Shown here in pieces: positions 41,152-50,275 of a stretch of DNA of 64,000 nucleotides. Origin of the DNA: Acidobacteriota bacterium (lineage in GTDB: Bacteria; Acidobacteriota; Thermoanaerobaculia; UBA5066). Each line of letters begins with the position of its first letter. Positions within the stretch are counted from its first letter, which is position 1. The translations under genes and the position numbers were made by a program. The stretch is taken from NCBI GenBank assembly GCA_008363385.1, contig RHKY01000008.1, forward strand, positions 78,390 through 142,389. The letters run 5' to 3'. The notes below the pieces were generated by a model that saw nothing but the letters and a program-made list of their open reading frames with translations, was not told the DNA's origin and did no database searches.

Positions 41152-42914
41152 GAGACCTCGAGCCAGCGGAACCAGATCGGGTGGTTCGCCTTGTACCAGG
41201 CCAGGACCTCGCGGATCAGCTCCACCTTGTCGCGGGCGAGGACCCCTTCCGGGATCTGGTCGAACTTCACCCGGATCCCGTCGTCGCCGAAGTACTCCAG
41301 GAACTCGGAAGCCAGCGTCTGCAGCTCGTTCCGGATCCTCCCGGAGTCGGAGATCTTGACCGGGCGGGTCCGGAAGTCCTGGCCGCGGTAGAAGCGGTCG
41401 AGGAGCGGCGAGAAGACGAGGCGGCTCTCCTCGAAGCTCTCCATCAGGCGGAGCGTCATCCGGGCCTCCAGGCTCCCGCACTTGGTCGCCGCGCGCGTCG
41501 TGACGCGGTAGACGCCCCGCTCCAGCGTCTCGACCCCGGGCCGCCCGCTGTACGGGTCGTCCAGCATGAAGCCCGAGAGCGACAGGACCTGCCACTCCTT
41601 GCGCGGCAGGAAGTCGTCCACCGTCACCGTCCGCGTGCCGACGGGCATCCCGGCGTTGCGGGCCGTCCTCAGCGCGTGGCGGTACTCGTCCGCCTCCTCG
41701 GCCGACAGGTCCTTGTCGAGGACGCGCCGGAGCTGCTCCGGCAGGTCGGGGGCGTCCGGGTCCAGGCCGACGACGAGCCTCTCCCTGGCGATCGGCGCCT
41801 CGAAGACCGACGAGAGGAGGCACATCGACGACTTCAGGCCGAGGATCGGGTCGAGGCTCGCCGCCTGGATCGCCTCGGCCGAGGCGGCGTAGCCGTCGGT
41901 GAGGAAGAGGTGCGTCTCGCCCCGAGCGTCGCGATAGGGCCCGACGAGGAACGTCGGGGCGTAGGTGCCCGAGTCGGTGAAGGCCGTGTGCCCCGACGGG
42001 AGGGCCCAGCCGTCGCCGACCAGGTGCGCGCCGGCCGAGCGCCACTCCTCCCAGAGCTTGCCGATCCGCGGCTCGCGCGTCGGCCCGGCCAGCGTCCAGA
42101 CGTGGACGTTCTCGGGCCGGATCCCGGGGTAGAAGTCCCGGATCGCCTCCATCACCAGGGCCCGCGGCGTCAGGACGTCGAGGAGGATCGAGCGCTCCGC
42201 CGCCTTCTCCACGACGGCCCGGGGCAGCGTCAGGACCCCCATGTACCCCTCGTACGGCCGGGCGATCCGGAGCGGCTGGTCGAAGAGGTGGAGGACGGAG
42301 AGGGGTCCCGTGTCGGCCCCCTTGGCGAAGCGGGAGGTGTTCTCCAGCGTGTCGACGGCGGCTCCCCAGACGGTCATCCGCGCCGCCGCGATCTCGGCGA
42401 GGAAGTCCTCGAACTTGTAGCCGTCCTCGTTGATCAGCCTGTGGACGCGCCGCTCGAGGAACTTGGCCACCTGCGGCCGGGCGTAGATCCGCCCGAAGCC
42501 CAGGAGCGGGTTGGAGCCCATGTCAGGGGACTCGCCCCCCTTCGGCATCAGCCCCTCGCCCAGGCTGACGAGGATCGCGTGGTTCTCCGGGAGGCTCCGC
42601 GTCAGGTACCAGAGCCCCTCGGAGAGGGCGTAGGCCGAGGCGGCGTCGGCGTCCTTCTTGATCTGGTTCGTGACGGACTTGCTGGCCCCCTTCCCCTCGC
42701 CGAAGCGGCCGAAGAGGCGCGTGCCGAGGGCGGTGACGGCGGTGGCGGTCACGAGGCTCCGCTCCATGGCCCCACCGACGAACGAGAGGCCGTCGGGCGG
42801 GACGGAGGTCCCGCTCCAGCTCTCCTCCACGTCCTCCAGCCAGAGGTGGAAGCGGCCCAGGATCGGCCTCGCGTCGAATGCCCACTGCGCGATCAAGTTC
42901 TTGCGCTGGTCCAT
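41148..42914 (-). CDS. Conserved hypothetical protein, 588 residues
   Basis: Not recognised. Soluble by composition, no signal peptide, no nucleotide-binding motif seen. Notable stretches include LSEGLWYLTRSLPENHAILV, VHVWTLAGPTREPRIGKLWE, GWALPSGHTAFTDSGTYAPT and TRAATKCGSLEARMTLRLME. The low repeat content, well-spaced hydrophobic core and good Shine-Dalgarno (GGAGGAG) show that it is a real gene. It is divergent from the patatin gene and coupled to the pseudouridine synthase by a 4-nt overlap. Confidence 0.8.
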   Translation of the reverse strand: MDQRKNLIAQWAFDARPILGRFHLWLEDVEESWSGTSVPPDGLSFVGGAMERSLVTATAVTALGTRLFGRFGEGKGASKSVTNQIKKDADAASAYALSEGLWYLTRSLPENHAILVSLGEGLMPKGGESPDMGSNPLLGFGRIYARPQVAKFLERRVHRLINEDGYKFEDFLAEIAAARMTVWGAAVDTLENTSRFAKGADTGPLSVLHLFDQPLRIARPYEGYMGVLTLPRAVVEKAAERSILLDVLTPRALVMEAIRDFYPGIRPENVHVWTLAGPTREPRIGKLWEEWRSAGAHLVGDGWALPSGHTAFTDSGTYAPTFLVGPYRDARGETHLFLTDGYAASAEAIQAASLDPILGLKSSMCLLSSVFEAPIARERLVVGLDPDAPDLPEQLRRVLDKDLSAEEADEYRHALRTARNAGMPVGTRTVTVDDFLPRKEWQVLSLSGFMLDDPYSGRPGVETLERGVYRVTTRAATKCGSLEARMTLRLMESFEESRLVFSPLLDRFYRGQDFRTRPVKISDSGRIRNELQTLASEFLEYFGDDGIRVKFDQIPEGVLARDKVELIREVLAWYKANHPIWFRWLEVS

Positions 42915-42962
42915 CGGCTCCTCCGTCGGGAGGCGCGAACGCCTCGGGGATGCGAACGGGTC

Positions 42963-42968
42963 ATTCTA
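42963..42968 (-). promoter_or_regulatory. Candidate -10 box (TAGAAT) for the 588-residue unknown
   Basis: TAGAAT on the minus strand would give a leader of about 40 nt that holds the GGAGGAG ribosome-binding site. Confidence 0.4.
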
Positions 42969-43072
42969 GGGCGGGGCGGCGGGGCGGGGCGGCGGGCAAA
43001 CTCGCCGAAACCGCCGTTCCGACCGCCGGCGGCGGGCGTTCGTCGCCCGCGGCCGGCGGGCGTAGCATGGGG

Positions 43073-43078
43073 GTGGGG
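43073..43078 (+). promoter_or_regulatory. Candidate -10 box (TAGCAT) for the patatin gene
   Basis: TAGCAT lies 34 nt before the GTG start at 43113, leaving room for the AGGTGAGG ribosome-binding site. Confidence 0.4.
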
Positions 43079-43112
43079 TGGCGGGCCGAGGCGGGCCCGC
43101 CGAGGTGAGGGC

Positions 43113-44918
43113 GTGAAGAAAGACGGACGGAAGGCCCCGGCGGCGTTCGGCCCGGCGGGACCGACGAAACGAATCCTCTATTACGCCTCGGAGGCCGGGC
43201 GGGCCGAGCACTTCTTCGCCTCGCTCCGGGAGGTCCCTGGTGTCGAGGCCCTCCCAGGCCCGGAGAGGCGGTTCCGGTACGCGACCCACACCCTCGTCTT
43301 CGCCGTCCGGACCGTCCCGTGCGAGGCGTTCGGGGTCCTCCACGAGGACTACTTCAACCTCGTCCTCCTCGACCTCCGCCTGCCGGAAGGCCGTCAGGCT
43401 CGCGGCGCGCTGAAGCCGGAGGCCGAGCGCGTGTCGTGCATCCTCGACAAGCTCGACGCCGAGCCGGACGTCGAGCTCCGTTACGGCTTCCACCGGATCG
43501 TCGTCCTCGTCTCCGGGCCCGACTCGACCGAGGTGGACGACCTGATCGCGTCCCTCGGCGCCCGGGGCGTCGGCCGGGTGATGCGCGACACGGCCACGTG
43601 CCACCTCGACCCCTCCTGCCCGCGGCTCCCCCACCACTCGACCTTCAGCCAGTCGGTCCTCGACCAGGCGCTCGCCCTGATGCAGCGCAACCGCGGCGGG
43701 ACCCGGGCGCTCTGCTGCGCGGGGGGCGGGATCACCGGGATCTACTTCGAGCTGGGGGCCCTGAAGTGCCTGGAGGACTGCCTCTCGCCCGGGGCCATCA
43801 ACAGCTTCGACCAGTACTACGGGATCAGCGCCGGGGCCGTCGTGACCGGGTTCCTGGCCAACGGGTACTCCGTCTCCGAGGTGATGGGGGGGCTGGCCTC
43901 CGAGCCGGGCGGCAGGATCCCGCCGTTCAGCCTCAGCCTCCTGCGCGCCCCGCACCTGAACCTCGCGGCCTTCGTCGACCCGGTGCGCCGCTTCCTGGGG
44001 GGCGCCGCGACCGGGGCGTTCCAGTTCCTCCTCGGCGAGCGGCGAGTGGCGCTGGAGTCGATCTTCCTCCAGTACTCGGACCTCCTCGTGGCGCCCTTCA
44101 CGACGGAGGCCTTCGGGGAGATGATGGAGCAGGTCTTCACCACGAACGGCGCCCGGAACGACTTCAAGAAGCTCCGCCGGCCGCTCTACATCGGCGCCAC
44201 GGACCAGGACACCCGCGAGCACGTCCTCTTCGGCGAGCCGCCGTTCGACCGGGTGCCGGTGAGCCAGGCGATCCAGGCCTCGATCAGCATCAACCCGGCC
44301 TTCTGCGCCACCCGCATCGGGGACCGGTACTACGTGGACGGCATCGTGACGCGGACCTCCAACTTCATCGAGGCGATGAAGAAGGGCTCCAACCTGATCT
44401 TCGCGATCGACCCGTTCGTGCCGTTCGTGCCGAAGCGGCCCGGCTGGTCTCACCGCAAGGGGATCCTCTTCGCGGCGGACCAGGACATCCGGACGGTCTC
44501 CTTCACGCGGTTCGAGACGACGCGCTACTGGGTCTTGAGGCGCCACCCCGAGGTCAGCCTCTACTCCTTCCTCCCGGCGAACCGGATCCGGAAGGTCATG
44601 TCGGTCAACCCGATGGACCACCGGCCGTACCTCCAGATCTGGCGCGGGGCCTACCTCTCGACGCTCCAGCGGATCCTGAAGGTCCAGCACCGGATGAGGG
44701 GCGACATCTCCTACCACGGGCTGACGCTGGAAACGGCGCGCGCCGAGGAGATCGCCCGCCGGCTCGACTCGGTCGTCACGCCCCGCTTCGCCGACTTCTT
44801 CGTCGACGGGCGCGTCGACGTCCGTCCCCCGGCCGTCCCGCGCGCCCGGCTCCGTCCCGAGCGGCCCGCGAGGGCTCCCAAGGGGCTCGGGCCGGCCTTC
44901 CACGCCGACGCGGCGTAG
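43113..44918 (+). CDS. Patatin-like phospholipase with N-terminal receiver-like domain
   Basis: 601 residues from a GTG with AGGTGAGG upstream. Residues 15-190 look like a receiver or receiver-derived fold (KRILYYASEAGRAEHFFASL, YFNLVLLDLRLPEGRQARGA, ELRYGFHRIVVLVSGPDSTE). The patatin domain (about 200-480) has the oxyanion loop CAGGGITGIYFELGALKCLE, nucleophile motif GISAGAVVTGF and the catalytic Asp in YYVDGIVTR. A long C-terminal region follows. It likely hydrolyses acyl groups of phospholipids in the cytoplasm or at the membrane; the first domain may gate it. Confidence 0.9.
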   Translation: MKKDGRKAPAAFGPAGPTKRILYYASEAGRAEHFFASLREVPGVEALPGPERRFRYATHTLVFAVRTVPCEAFGVLHEDYFNLVLLDLRLPEGRQARGALKPEAERVSCILDKLDAEPDVELRYGFHRIVVLVSGPDSTEVDDLIASLGARGVGRVMRDTATCHLDPSCPRLPHHSTFSQSVLDQALALMQRNRGGTRALCCAGGGITGIYFELGALKCLEDCLSPGAINSFDQYYGISAGAVVTGFLANGYSVSEVMGGLASEPGGRIPPFSLSLLRAPHLNLAAFVDPVRRFLGGAATGAFQFLLGERRVALESIFLQYSDLLVAPFTTEAFGEMMEQVFTTNGARNDFKKLRRPLYIGATDQDTREHVLFGEPPFDRVPVSQAIQASISINPAFCATRIGDRYYVDGIVTRTSNFIEAMKKGSNLIFAIDPFVPFVPKRPGWSHRKGILFAADQDIRTVSFTRFETTRYWVLRRHPEVSLYSFLPANRIRKVMSVNPMDHRPYLQIWRGAYLSTLQRILKVQHRMRGDISYHGLTLETARAEEIARRLDSVVTPRFADFFVDGRVDVRPPAVPRARLRPERPARAPKGLGPAFHADAA

Positions 44919-44930
44919 CGTACGGAGAGC

Positions 44931-46157
44931 TTGCTCCCGGCCCTGAGGCGGACCTTCCGGGCCTTCGGCTCGCGCGACTACCGGCTCCTCTGGGCCGGGG
45001 CGTTCACGTCGAGCGTCGGGACCTGGATGCAGAAGGTCGCCCAGAGCTGGCTCGTCCTGACGGTCTCCGGGTCGGCCTTCTGGCTCGGGGTCGACGGCTT
45101 CCTGGCCGACGTCCCGTTCCTCCTCCTCACGCTCGTCGGAGGGGTCCTGGCAGACCGGCTCGACCGGCGGCGGATCCTCCTCGCCTCCCAGACGGTCCAG
45201 ATGTCGGCCGCCTTCCTGCTGGCCGGCCTCGTGGCGACGGAGACGGTCCGGCTCTGGATGATCCTCTCCCTCTCCTTCGTCGTCGGCCTGGCGCAGTCCC
45301 TCGGGATGCCCGCCTACCAGGCCCTGGTCCCGACGCTCGTCCGGAAGGAGGAGCTGCCGAACGCCATCGCGCTGAACTCGATCCAGTTCAACCTGGCGCG
45401 CGTCGTCGGGCCGGTCCTGGCGGGGCTCGCCTTCTACCGGCTGGGGGCGGCGGCCTGCTTCTCTCTCAACGGCCTGTCGTTCCTGGCGGTGATCGCCGCG
45501 CTCCTCCTCCTCACGGGCGGCGGTGGGGCGGCCTCGGGCGGGGGCGAGCCCGTCCTTTCGAGCCTGAGGGCGGGCCTCCTGGCCGTCCGGCGCGGGAGGG
45601 GGCTCGCGGGGCTCGTCGCGCTCGCTTTCGTCGGGAGCTTCGCCTCGATCCCGCTGGTGACGTTCCTCCCGGTCTTCGCGCGGGACGTCTTCGGACAGGA
45701 CGCCGGCGGCTACAGCCGGCTCCTGGCGGCGTTCGGGGCGGGGGCGGTGGCGGGGGGGATCGGCGTGGCCGGCCTCGGGGCGACCCGCCGGAGAGGGCGG
45801 ATCGCCCTCGGGGCGTACTGCGCCTTCGGGTGCGCGACCTCGGCCTTCGCCCTCTCCCGCGTGCCGCTCCTGTCGTACTTGCTCCTCGTGGTCGCGGGCG
45901 CCTCGCTGATGACGGTCTTCTCGCTCTTCATGACCCTTGTCCAGTCGAACGTCACGGACGACTTGCGGGGACGGGTCACGAGCGTCTACGCCCTGGCCTT
46001 CCGGGGAGGGATGCCGCTCGGGAGCCTGGCGGCCGGGTCGCTCTCCACGGTGGTCGGGGCGCCGCGGGTCCTCCTCGGGAGCGGCCTCCTCCTGGCGGTC
46101 ACGGGGGCGGCGGCGCTCCTCCTGCGGCGGGAGCGCGGGGTCGCCACGCTCGACTGA
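44931..46157 (+). CDS. MFS transporter (EntS-like MFS_3 group)
   Basis: 408 residues with about twelve membrane helices. RRTFRAFGSRDYRLLWAGAF and SSVGTWMQKVAQSWLVLTVS are typical of the MFS_3 group, and GGVLADRLDRRRILLASQTV is the conserved loop 2-3 motif. A TTG start with GGAGAG very close by is used; the protein has a normal N-terminus for the family. Probably an exporter of small molecules. It is 12 nt downstream of the patatin gene. Confidence 0.9.
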   Translation: MLPALRRTFRAFGSRDYRLLWAGAFTSSVGTWMQKVAQSWLVLTVSGSAFWLGVDGFLADVPFLLLTLVGGVLADRLDRRRILLASQTVQMSAAFLLAGLVATETVRLWMILSLSFVVGLAQSLGMPAYQALVPTLVRKEELPNAIALNSIQFNLARVVGPVLAGLAFYRLGAAACFSLNGLSFLAVIAALLLLTGGGGAASGGGEPVLSSLRAGLLAVRRGRGLAGLVALAFVGSFASIPLVTFLPVFARDVFGQDAGGYSRLLAAFGAGAVAGGIGVAGLGATRRRGRIALGAYCAFGCATSAFALSRVPLLSYLLLVVAGASLMTVFSLFMTLVQSNVTDDLRGRVTSVYALAFRGGMPLGSLAAGSLSTVVGAPRVLLGSGLLLAVTGAAALLLRRERGVATLD

Positions 46158-46198
46158 GACGGGATCTCGCCGGTGCGGCGCCGTTGCCCCGGAGGGCC

Positions 46199-46204
46199 GA
46201 TAAT
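46199..46204 (+). promoter_or_regulatory. Candidate -10 box (GATAAT) for the ferritin-like gene
   Basis: GATAAT lies 59 nt before the ATG at 46264, which has CAGGAGGG as ribosome-binding site. Confidence 0.4.
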
Positions 46205-46263
46205 CGCCGCGCCCGGGAGCCCGGGCGAGCGGTCCGGCCGGGGCCGGCCCGCCAGGAGGGTTC

Positions 46264-46785
46264 ATGACCAAGACCGTCGACTTCGCGAGCCTCACGCTCG
46301 TGGACGCCCTCGACCTCGCCGTCCTGATCGAGGACGAGGCGCGGGAGCGCTACGAGGAGTTCGGCGACCAGATGGAGACCCACCACACGGCCGAAGCGGC
46401 GCGGTTCTTCCGCTTCATGGCGGTGAACGAGACGAAGCACGGCCAGGAGCTGGCGGAGAGGCGCAAGGAGCTGTTCGGGGACGCGCCGACGCGGATGAGC
46501 CGCTCGATGCTCTGGGAGGTGGAGGCGCCCGAGTACGACAAGGTGCGGGCCTTCATGACGCCGCGCCAGTCGCTGGAGGTGGCGCTCGAGTCCGAGCTGA
46601 AGGCGAAGGCCTTCTTCGAGGGCGCGATCCCGCACGTGAGCGACCCGTCGGTCAAGGCGCTCTTCGCCGAGCTGGAGCGGGAGGAGGAGGAGCACATCGC
46701 CCTCGTGAAGGGGGAGATGGAGAAGCTCCCGCCGCCGGAGTCGATGGACGCGGAGGACTTCGTCGACGAGCCCGTGGCGCAGTAA
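46264..46785 (+). CDS. Ferritin-like/rubrerythrin-type diiron protein
   Basis: 173 residues, a four-helix bundle with two ExxH-type pairs: LIEDEARERYEEFGDQMETH, then NETKHGQELAERR, ALESELKAKAFFEGAI and EREEEEHIALVKGEMEKL. These supply the diiron ligands of the rubrerythrin/erythrin group. No rubredoxin domain is present at either end. Such proteins handle peroxide or iron in anaerobic or microaerobic bacteria. Ends before a strong hairpin. Confidence 0.92.
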   Translation: MTKTVDFASLTLVDALDLAVLIEDEARERYEEFGDQMETHHTAEAARFFRFMAVNETKHGQELAERRKELFGDAPTRMSRSMLWEVEAPEYDKVRAFMTPRQSLEVALESELKAKAFFEGAIPHVSDPSVKALFAELEREEEEHIALVKGEMEKLPPPESMDAEDFVDEPVAQ

Positions 46786-46790
46786 GGGAT

Positions 46791-46822
46791 CGGGGGAACC
46801 CGGGTCCGCCCGGGTTCCCCCG
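46791..46822 (+). terminator. Perfect 14-bp hairpin after the ferritin-like gene
   Basis: 46791-46804 pairs exactly with 46809-46822 around a TCCG loop, 5 nt after the stop codon. No U-tract follows. Confidence 0.65.
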
Positions 46823-46855
46823 CGCCGCTTGCGCGGCTCCCCCTCCGCGGCGGTG

Positions 46856-46966
46856 AGGCGGGCCCGCTGCGCGGGCCTTCTGAGTTGCCGGGTTCCCCCG
46901 GTAGCCCCCTCCGCCACGGCAAGGCGGGCCCGCTGCGCGGGCCGACGGAGTCGCCGGGTTCTCCCT
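46856..46966. repeat. Duplicated intergenic palindromic (REP-like) element
   Basis: A 22-bp unit at 46856-46877 recurs exactly at 46922-46943; each contains the palindrome GGCCCGCTGCGCGGGCC. Each is followed by a similar CCGGGTT-C/T-CCC segment, giving a 66-bp period. It fills the gap before the convergent nucleoside kinase gene. Confidence 0.6.
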
Positions 46967-46979
46967 CGCCGCTTCGCGG

Positions 46980-48635
46980 CTACTTGTAGGAGAACTCGCT
47001 GCCGCCGATGAACTCGCGGACGATGCTCGTCCCGGGGACGTGGTCGGGCCAGACGGGGACGAAGAGGTCCAGGAAGCGGAGGAGCTGGTAGCCCTTGGCC
47101 TGGGCGGGGGAGCCGGGCGGGATCTCGAGCAGGAAGCGCTGGGCGAAGTTCCTCAGGACCGACGTCTCGTAGGCCAGCGCCGAGTTGAACATCGCGTCGG
47201 CGTTCTCCTGGAACGGGAAGATGTGCTTCTCCTCCCCGGCCCGCACGCTCGGCCACCGGAGGATCGTGGCGGCGGCGGAGTGCCCCCGGTAGCGCCGGTC
47301 GCGGACGATCCGCCGGAGCAGCCGCGTGTCGCTCGTCCGGATCCGGTTGTGGTCGTCGATGCACAGCTGCGTCAGGGCGCTGACGAAGATCCGGAAGCGC
47401 GAGGCGTCGGGGATGCTCGCCGTCAGGCGCGGGTTCAGCGCGTGGATCCCCTCGATGAGGAGGACCTCGTTCGGCTCCAGCTTCCGGGAGCGCCAGTCGG
47501 CCGGCGGCCGCCGCCGGCCCGCCTTGAAGTCGTACGCGGGGGTGAGGACCTCCTCGCCCGCCACGAGCCGCCCGAGCTGCTCGCCGAAGAGCCGGAGGTC
47601 GATCGCCTCGACGGCCTCGAAGTCGTAGTCGCCGTCCGGTCCCATCGGCGTCTGCTCGCGGTCGACGTAGTAGTCGTCGAGCGAGAGGGTCTTGGGGACG
47701 AGGCCGTTGACCTGGAGCTGGACCGAGAGCCGCTTGACGAACGTCGTCTTCCCCGACGCCGACGGGCCCGCCACGCAGACGACGCGCAGCTGGTCCCTCC
47801 GCTCCGAGATCCGGTCGGCGATCTCGGCGATCTTCTTCTCGTGCTGCCCCTCGGCGATCTGGAGGACCCTCTTGATCTCGTCGCCGAGGCAGTGCTCGTT
47901 CAGGTCGGCGACCGTCGAGACCCCGATCAGCTCGTTCCAGCGGCGCGTCTCGCTGTAGGCCCGGAACAGGACCGACCCCGAGGGCGTCCCGTTCGGCCGG
48001 TCGGCCGGCTTCTCGCCGAAGACGAGGATCAGCCCCGAGGCGTACGGCTCGACGTGGAAGCGCCGGGCGCAGCGCGTGCTCAGGGCGTAGGGCCCGTGCC
48101 GGATGTCCGTGAAGCCGAGGCAGGAGACGAGCGGGACGCGCGGGTGCGGCCAGACGCGCAGGAGCCGCTCCTTGACCGGCTCGCTCCCCCCGAACAGGAC
48201 GCGCGCCGCGTCGACGCTGACCTCCTGCCGGACGACCTGCCGCCCCGCGGCCGCCTCGCGCTGGAACGCCTCGGTCAGCGCGGCGGCCATCGCGCCCAGG
48301 TCCGCGACGTCGCCCGAGACCGAGTAGTGGTAGCCGCCCCTCAGGCTCTGCCCGACCGCGAGCCGCACGCCGGGGTAGAGGCCGCGCGCCACCGCGTGGA
48401 AGAGGAGCTGGGCCGTCCGCCGGACGACCTCCTCGCCCTCGTGCGAGCCGGCGTCGGCCGGGTCCACGCGCGACGGGACCTCCAGGACGAAGTCCAGCCC
48501 GACGAGCCGGTGGTTCACGAGCGCGGCGACGATGTCGCGGCCCTCGACGGGGCCGGCCTGGATCACCTCTCCGACCGTGGTCCCCTCGACGACCTCGGTC
48601 CGGCCCCAGGGGAGATCGACCGGGATCAGAGCCAT
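46980..48635 (-). CDS. Uridine-kinase-like nucleoside kinase with TGS/ThrRS-type N-terminus
   Basis: 551 residues. The first 60 residues form a TGS-like ubiquitin fold (MALIPVDLPWGRTEVVEGTT). Residues 60-250 resemble the second additional domain of threonyl-tRNA synthetase (GYHYSVSGDVADLGAM near the His/Tyr motif). The kinase domain has Walker A GPSASGKTT (290-298), LSLDDYYVDREQTPMGPDGD, the uridine-kinase nucleoside-binding loop, and NEVLLIEGIHALNP. Family members are fused UMP-forming or related kinases of uncertain substrate. The ATG at 48635 is preceded by AGAAGG. Confidence 0.9.
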   Translation of the reverse strand: MALIPVDLPWGRTEVVEGTTVGEVIQAGPVEGRDIVAALVNHRLVGLDFVLEVPSRVDPADAGSHEGEEVVRRTAQLLFHAVARGLYPGVRLAVGQSLRGGYHYSVSGDVADLGAMAAALTEAFQREAAAGRQVVRQEVSVDAARVLFGGSEPVKERLLRVWPHPRVPLVSCLGFTDIRHGPYALSTRCARRFHVEPYASGLILVFGEKPADRPNGTPSGSVLFRAYSETRRWNELIGVSTVADLNEHCLGDEIKRVLQIAEGQHEKKIAEIADRISERRDQLRVVCVAGPSASGKTTFVKRLSVQLQVNGLVPKTLSLDDYYVDREQTPMGPDGDYDFEAVEAIDLRLFGEQLGRLVAGEEVLTPAYDFKAGRRRPPADWRSRKLEPNEVLLIEGIHALNPRLTASIPDASRFRIFVSALTQLCIDDHNRIRTSDTRLLRRIVRDRRYRGHSAAATILRWPSVRAGEEKHIFPFQENADAMFNSALAYETSVLRNFAQRFLLEIPPGSPAQAKGYQLLRFLDLFVPVWPDHVPGTSIVREFIGGSEFSYK

Positions 48636-48740
48636 CGCCTTCTCTTCCCCCGCCCGGGCGGTAGGGCCCGGAGGGACTGGCAAATATGCACCGGGCGGGG
48701 CGAGATGTCGACCGGAGGCCCGACGCGGGGCCCGGGTCGC

Positions 48741-48768
48741 TAGAATGCCCCCGTCGGTCGAGAGACCG
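48741..48768 (+). promoter_or_regulatory. -10 box (TAGAAT) with small inverted repeat ahead of the binding-protein pair
   Basis: TAGAAT (48741-48746) is followed at 48755-48768 by CGGTC-GAGA-GACCG, a 5-bp stem near the expected transcription start. The start codon lies at 48776. The hairpin could be an operator or a 5' stability element. Confidence 0.45.
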
Positions 48769-48775
48769 CCGTCCG

Positions 48776-50275
48776 ATGCGATCCCGGCTCCTCCTCCTCG
48801 TCCTCTCCTGCGGGCTGGCGCTCGCGGCGTGCTCGCGCCGCGGGGCCGCCCCCCTCACGCTGACGCTGGCCCAGCCCGCCTCGGCCGTCTCGCTCGACCC
48901 GCACCTGCACGACGAGGAGGCCACCTACTCGACCCTCTCCCACTTCTACAGCCGGCTGGTCACCTTCGGGGCCGAGCTGGAGGTGGTCCCGGAGCTCGCC
49001 CTGTCGTGGGAGAACCCCACGGACACGCTCTGGCGCTTCCGCCTCCGGACGGGGGTGCTCTTCCACGACGGCCGCCCGTTCACGGCGGAGGACGCCGCGG
49101 CGACGATCCGCCGCGCCATCGCGCTTCCCGGATCGAAGGTGGCCTTCTACCTCCAGTCGGTCGAGGAGGCGCGGGCCGCCGAACCGGACGTCCTGGAGGT
49201 CCGGACGCGGTATCCCTACGCGGTCCTCCTCAACAAGCTGGCGCTGATCGACGTCGTCCCGCGCGACGCGCCGCTGGCCCCGATCACGGCCCCGGTGGGG
49301 ACCGGCCCCTACCGGTTCGTCGCCGGGGCCGCCGGGCAGCCGGTCGTCGGGGCGCGCTTCTCTCGCTTCTTCGGACCCCTCCCGGCGTGGGAACGGGTGA
49401 CGGTCCTGCCGTTCCCGGACGAGCGGGAACGGGGAACGGCCGTCTCTCACGGCAAGGCCGACATCGCCGGCAGGCTCTCCGAGGACGCCTGGGCGGAGGC
49501 CCGCTCGCTCCCCGGCCAGCGGATGCTCAGCCGCGAGGGGATCGGCGTGACGATGCTCGGGTTCTCCGTGAAGCCGGGGAGCCCCTTCGCCGACGTGCGC
49601 GTCCGCCGCGCCGTGGCGCGCGCCGTCGACCGGCGGGACCTCGCCGCCTCCTGGAAGGACGCGCCGCCCGCCGTCCCGATGGCCCAGCTCGTCCCCCCGG
49701 GGGTCTTCGGCCACTCTCGCGACTTCCGGCCCGAGGAGCCCGGCGAGGCGGCCGCGCGCGCCCTGCTCGCCGAGGCGGGCCACCCGGGCGGCCTGGACGC
49801 CACGGTCCTCGTCCCCGACTCGGCCCGGAGCCTGGCGCCCCGGCTGGCCGCGCAGCTGGCCCGGGTCGGGATCCGGCTGAAGGTCGACTCCAGGCCGTGG
49901 CCCGGCTTCTACGAGGCCTGGAACCGCTCGGAGTTCCAGGCCTGCCTCTTCGCCTGGTCCGCGGCGACGACGGACATCTCCGACGTCTTCGACGCGATCC
50001 TCCACTCCCCGGGCGAGGGCTACGGCGGCTCGAACCACCTCGGCTACTCGGACCCCGAGCTGGACCGCCTGATCGAGGCCTCGAACCGGACCCTGGACCC
50101 GTACCAGCGCCTTTCGCAGGTGGAGGCGGCGCTCGTCATCTTCCGCCGCGACGTCCCCGTCGTCCCGCTCCTCCTCCGCCCGCACATGTACGCGATCCGG
50201 CCCGGTCTCGACTGGACACCCCGGCGCGACCGGCGGATCCGGGCCGTCGACGTGAAGCCCGCGGAGGCCTCGTGA
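48776..50275 (+). CDS. ABC transporter family-5 substrate-binding lipoprotein, copy 1
   Basis: 499 residues. Lipoprotein signal (SCGLALAACS), then an SBP_bac_5 fold: SAVSLDPHLHDEEATYSTLS, FHDGRPFTAEDAAATIRRAI, APVGTGPYRFVAGA, LAEAGHPGGLDATVL. These proteins bind oligopeptides, dipeptides or nickel for Dpp/Opp-type importers. No permease or ATPase gene is nearby, so the partner must be encoded elsewhere or the protein acts alone. Overlaps the second copy by 4 nt. Confidence 0.92.
   Translation: MRSRLLLLVLSCGLALAACSRRGAAPLTLTLAQPASAVSLDPHLHDEEATYSTLSHFYSRLVTFGAELEVVPELALSWENPTDTLWRFRLRTGVLFHDGRPFTAEDAAATIRRAIALPGSKVAFYLQSVEEARAAEPDVLEVRTRYPYAVLLNKLALIDVVPRDAPLAPITAPVGTGPYRFVAGAAGQPVVGARFSRFFGPLPAWERVTVLPFPDERERGTAVSHGKADIAGRLSEDAWAEARSLPGQRMLSREGIGVTMLGFSVKPGSPFADVRVRRAVARAVDRRDLAASWKDAPPAVPMAQLVPPGVFGHSRDFRPEEPGEAAARALLAEAGHPGGLDATVLVPDSARSLAPRLAAQLARVGIRLKVDSRPWPGFYEAWNRSEFQACLFAWSAATTDISDVFDAILHSPGEGYGGSNHLGYSDPELDRLIEASNRTLDPYQRLSQVEAALVIFRRDVPVVPLLLRPHMYAIRPGLDWTPRRDRRIRAVDVKPAEAS

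Noticed and set aside
46786-46979. CRISPR-like repeats
   Set aside because: Only two repeat units, GC-palindromic, with no unique spacers and no cas genes.
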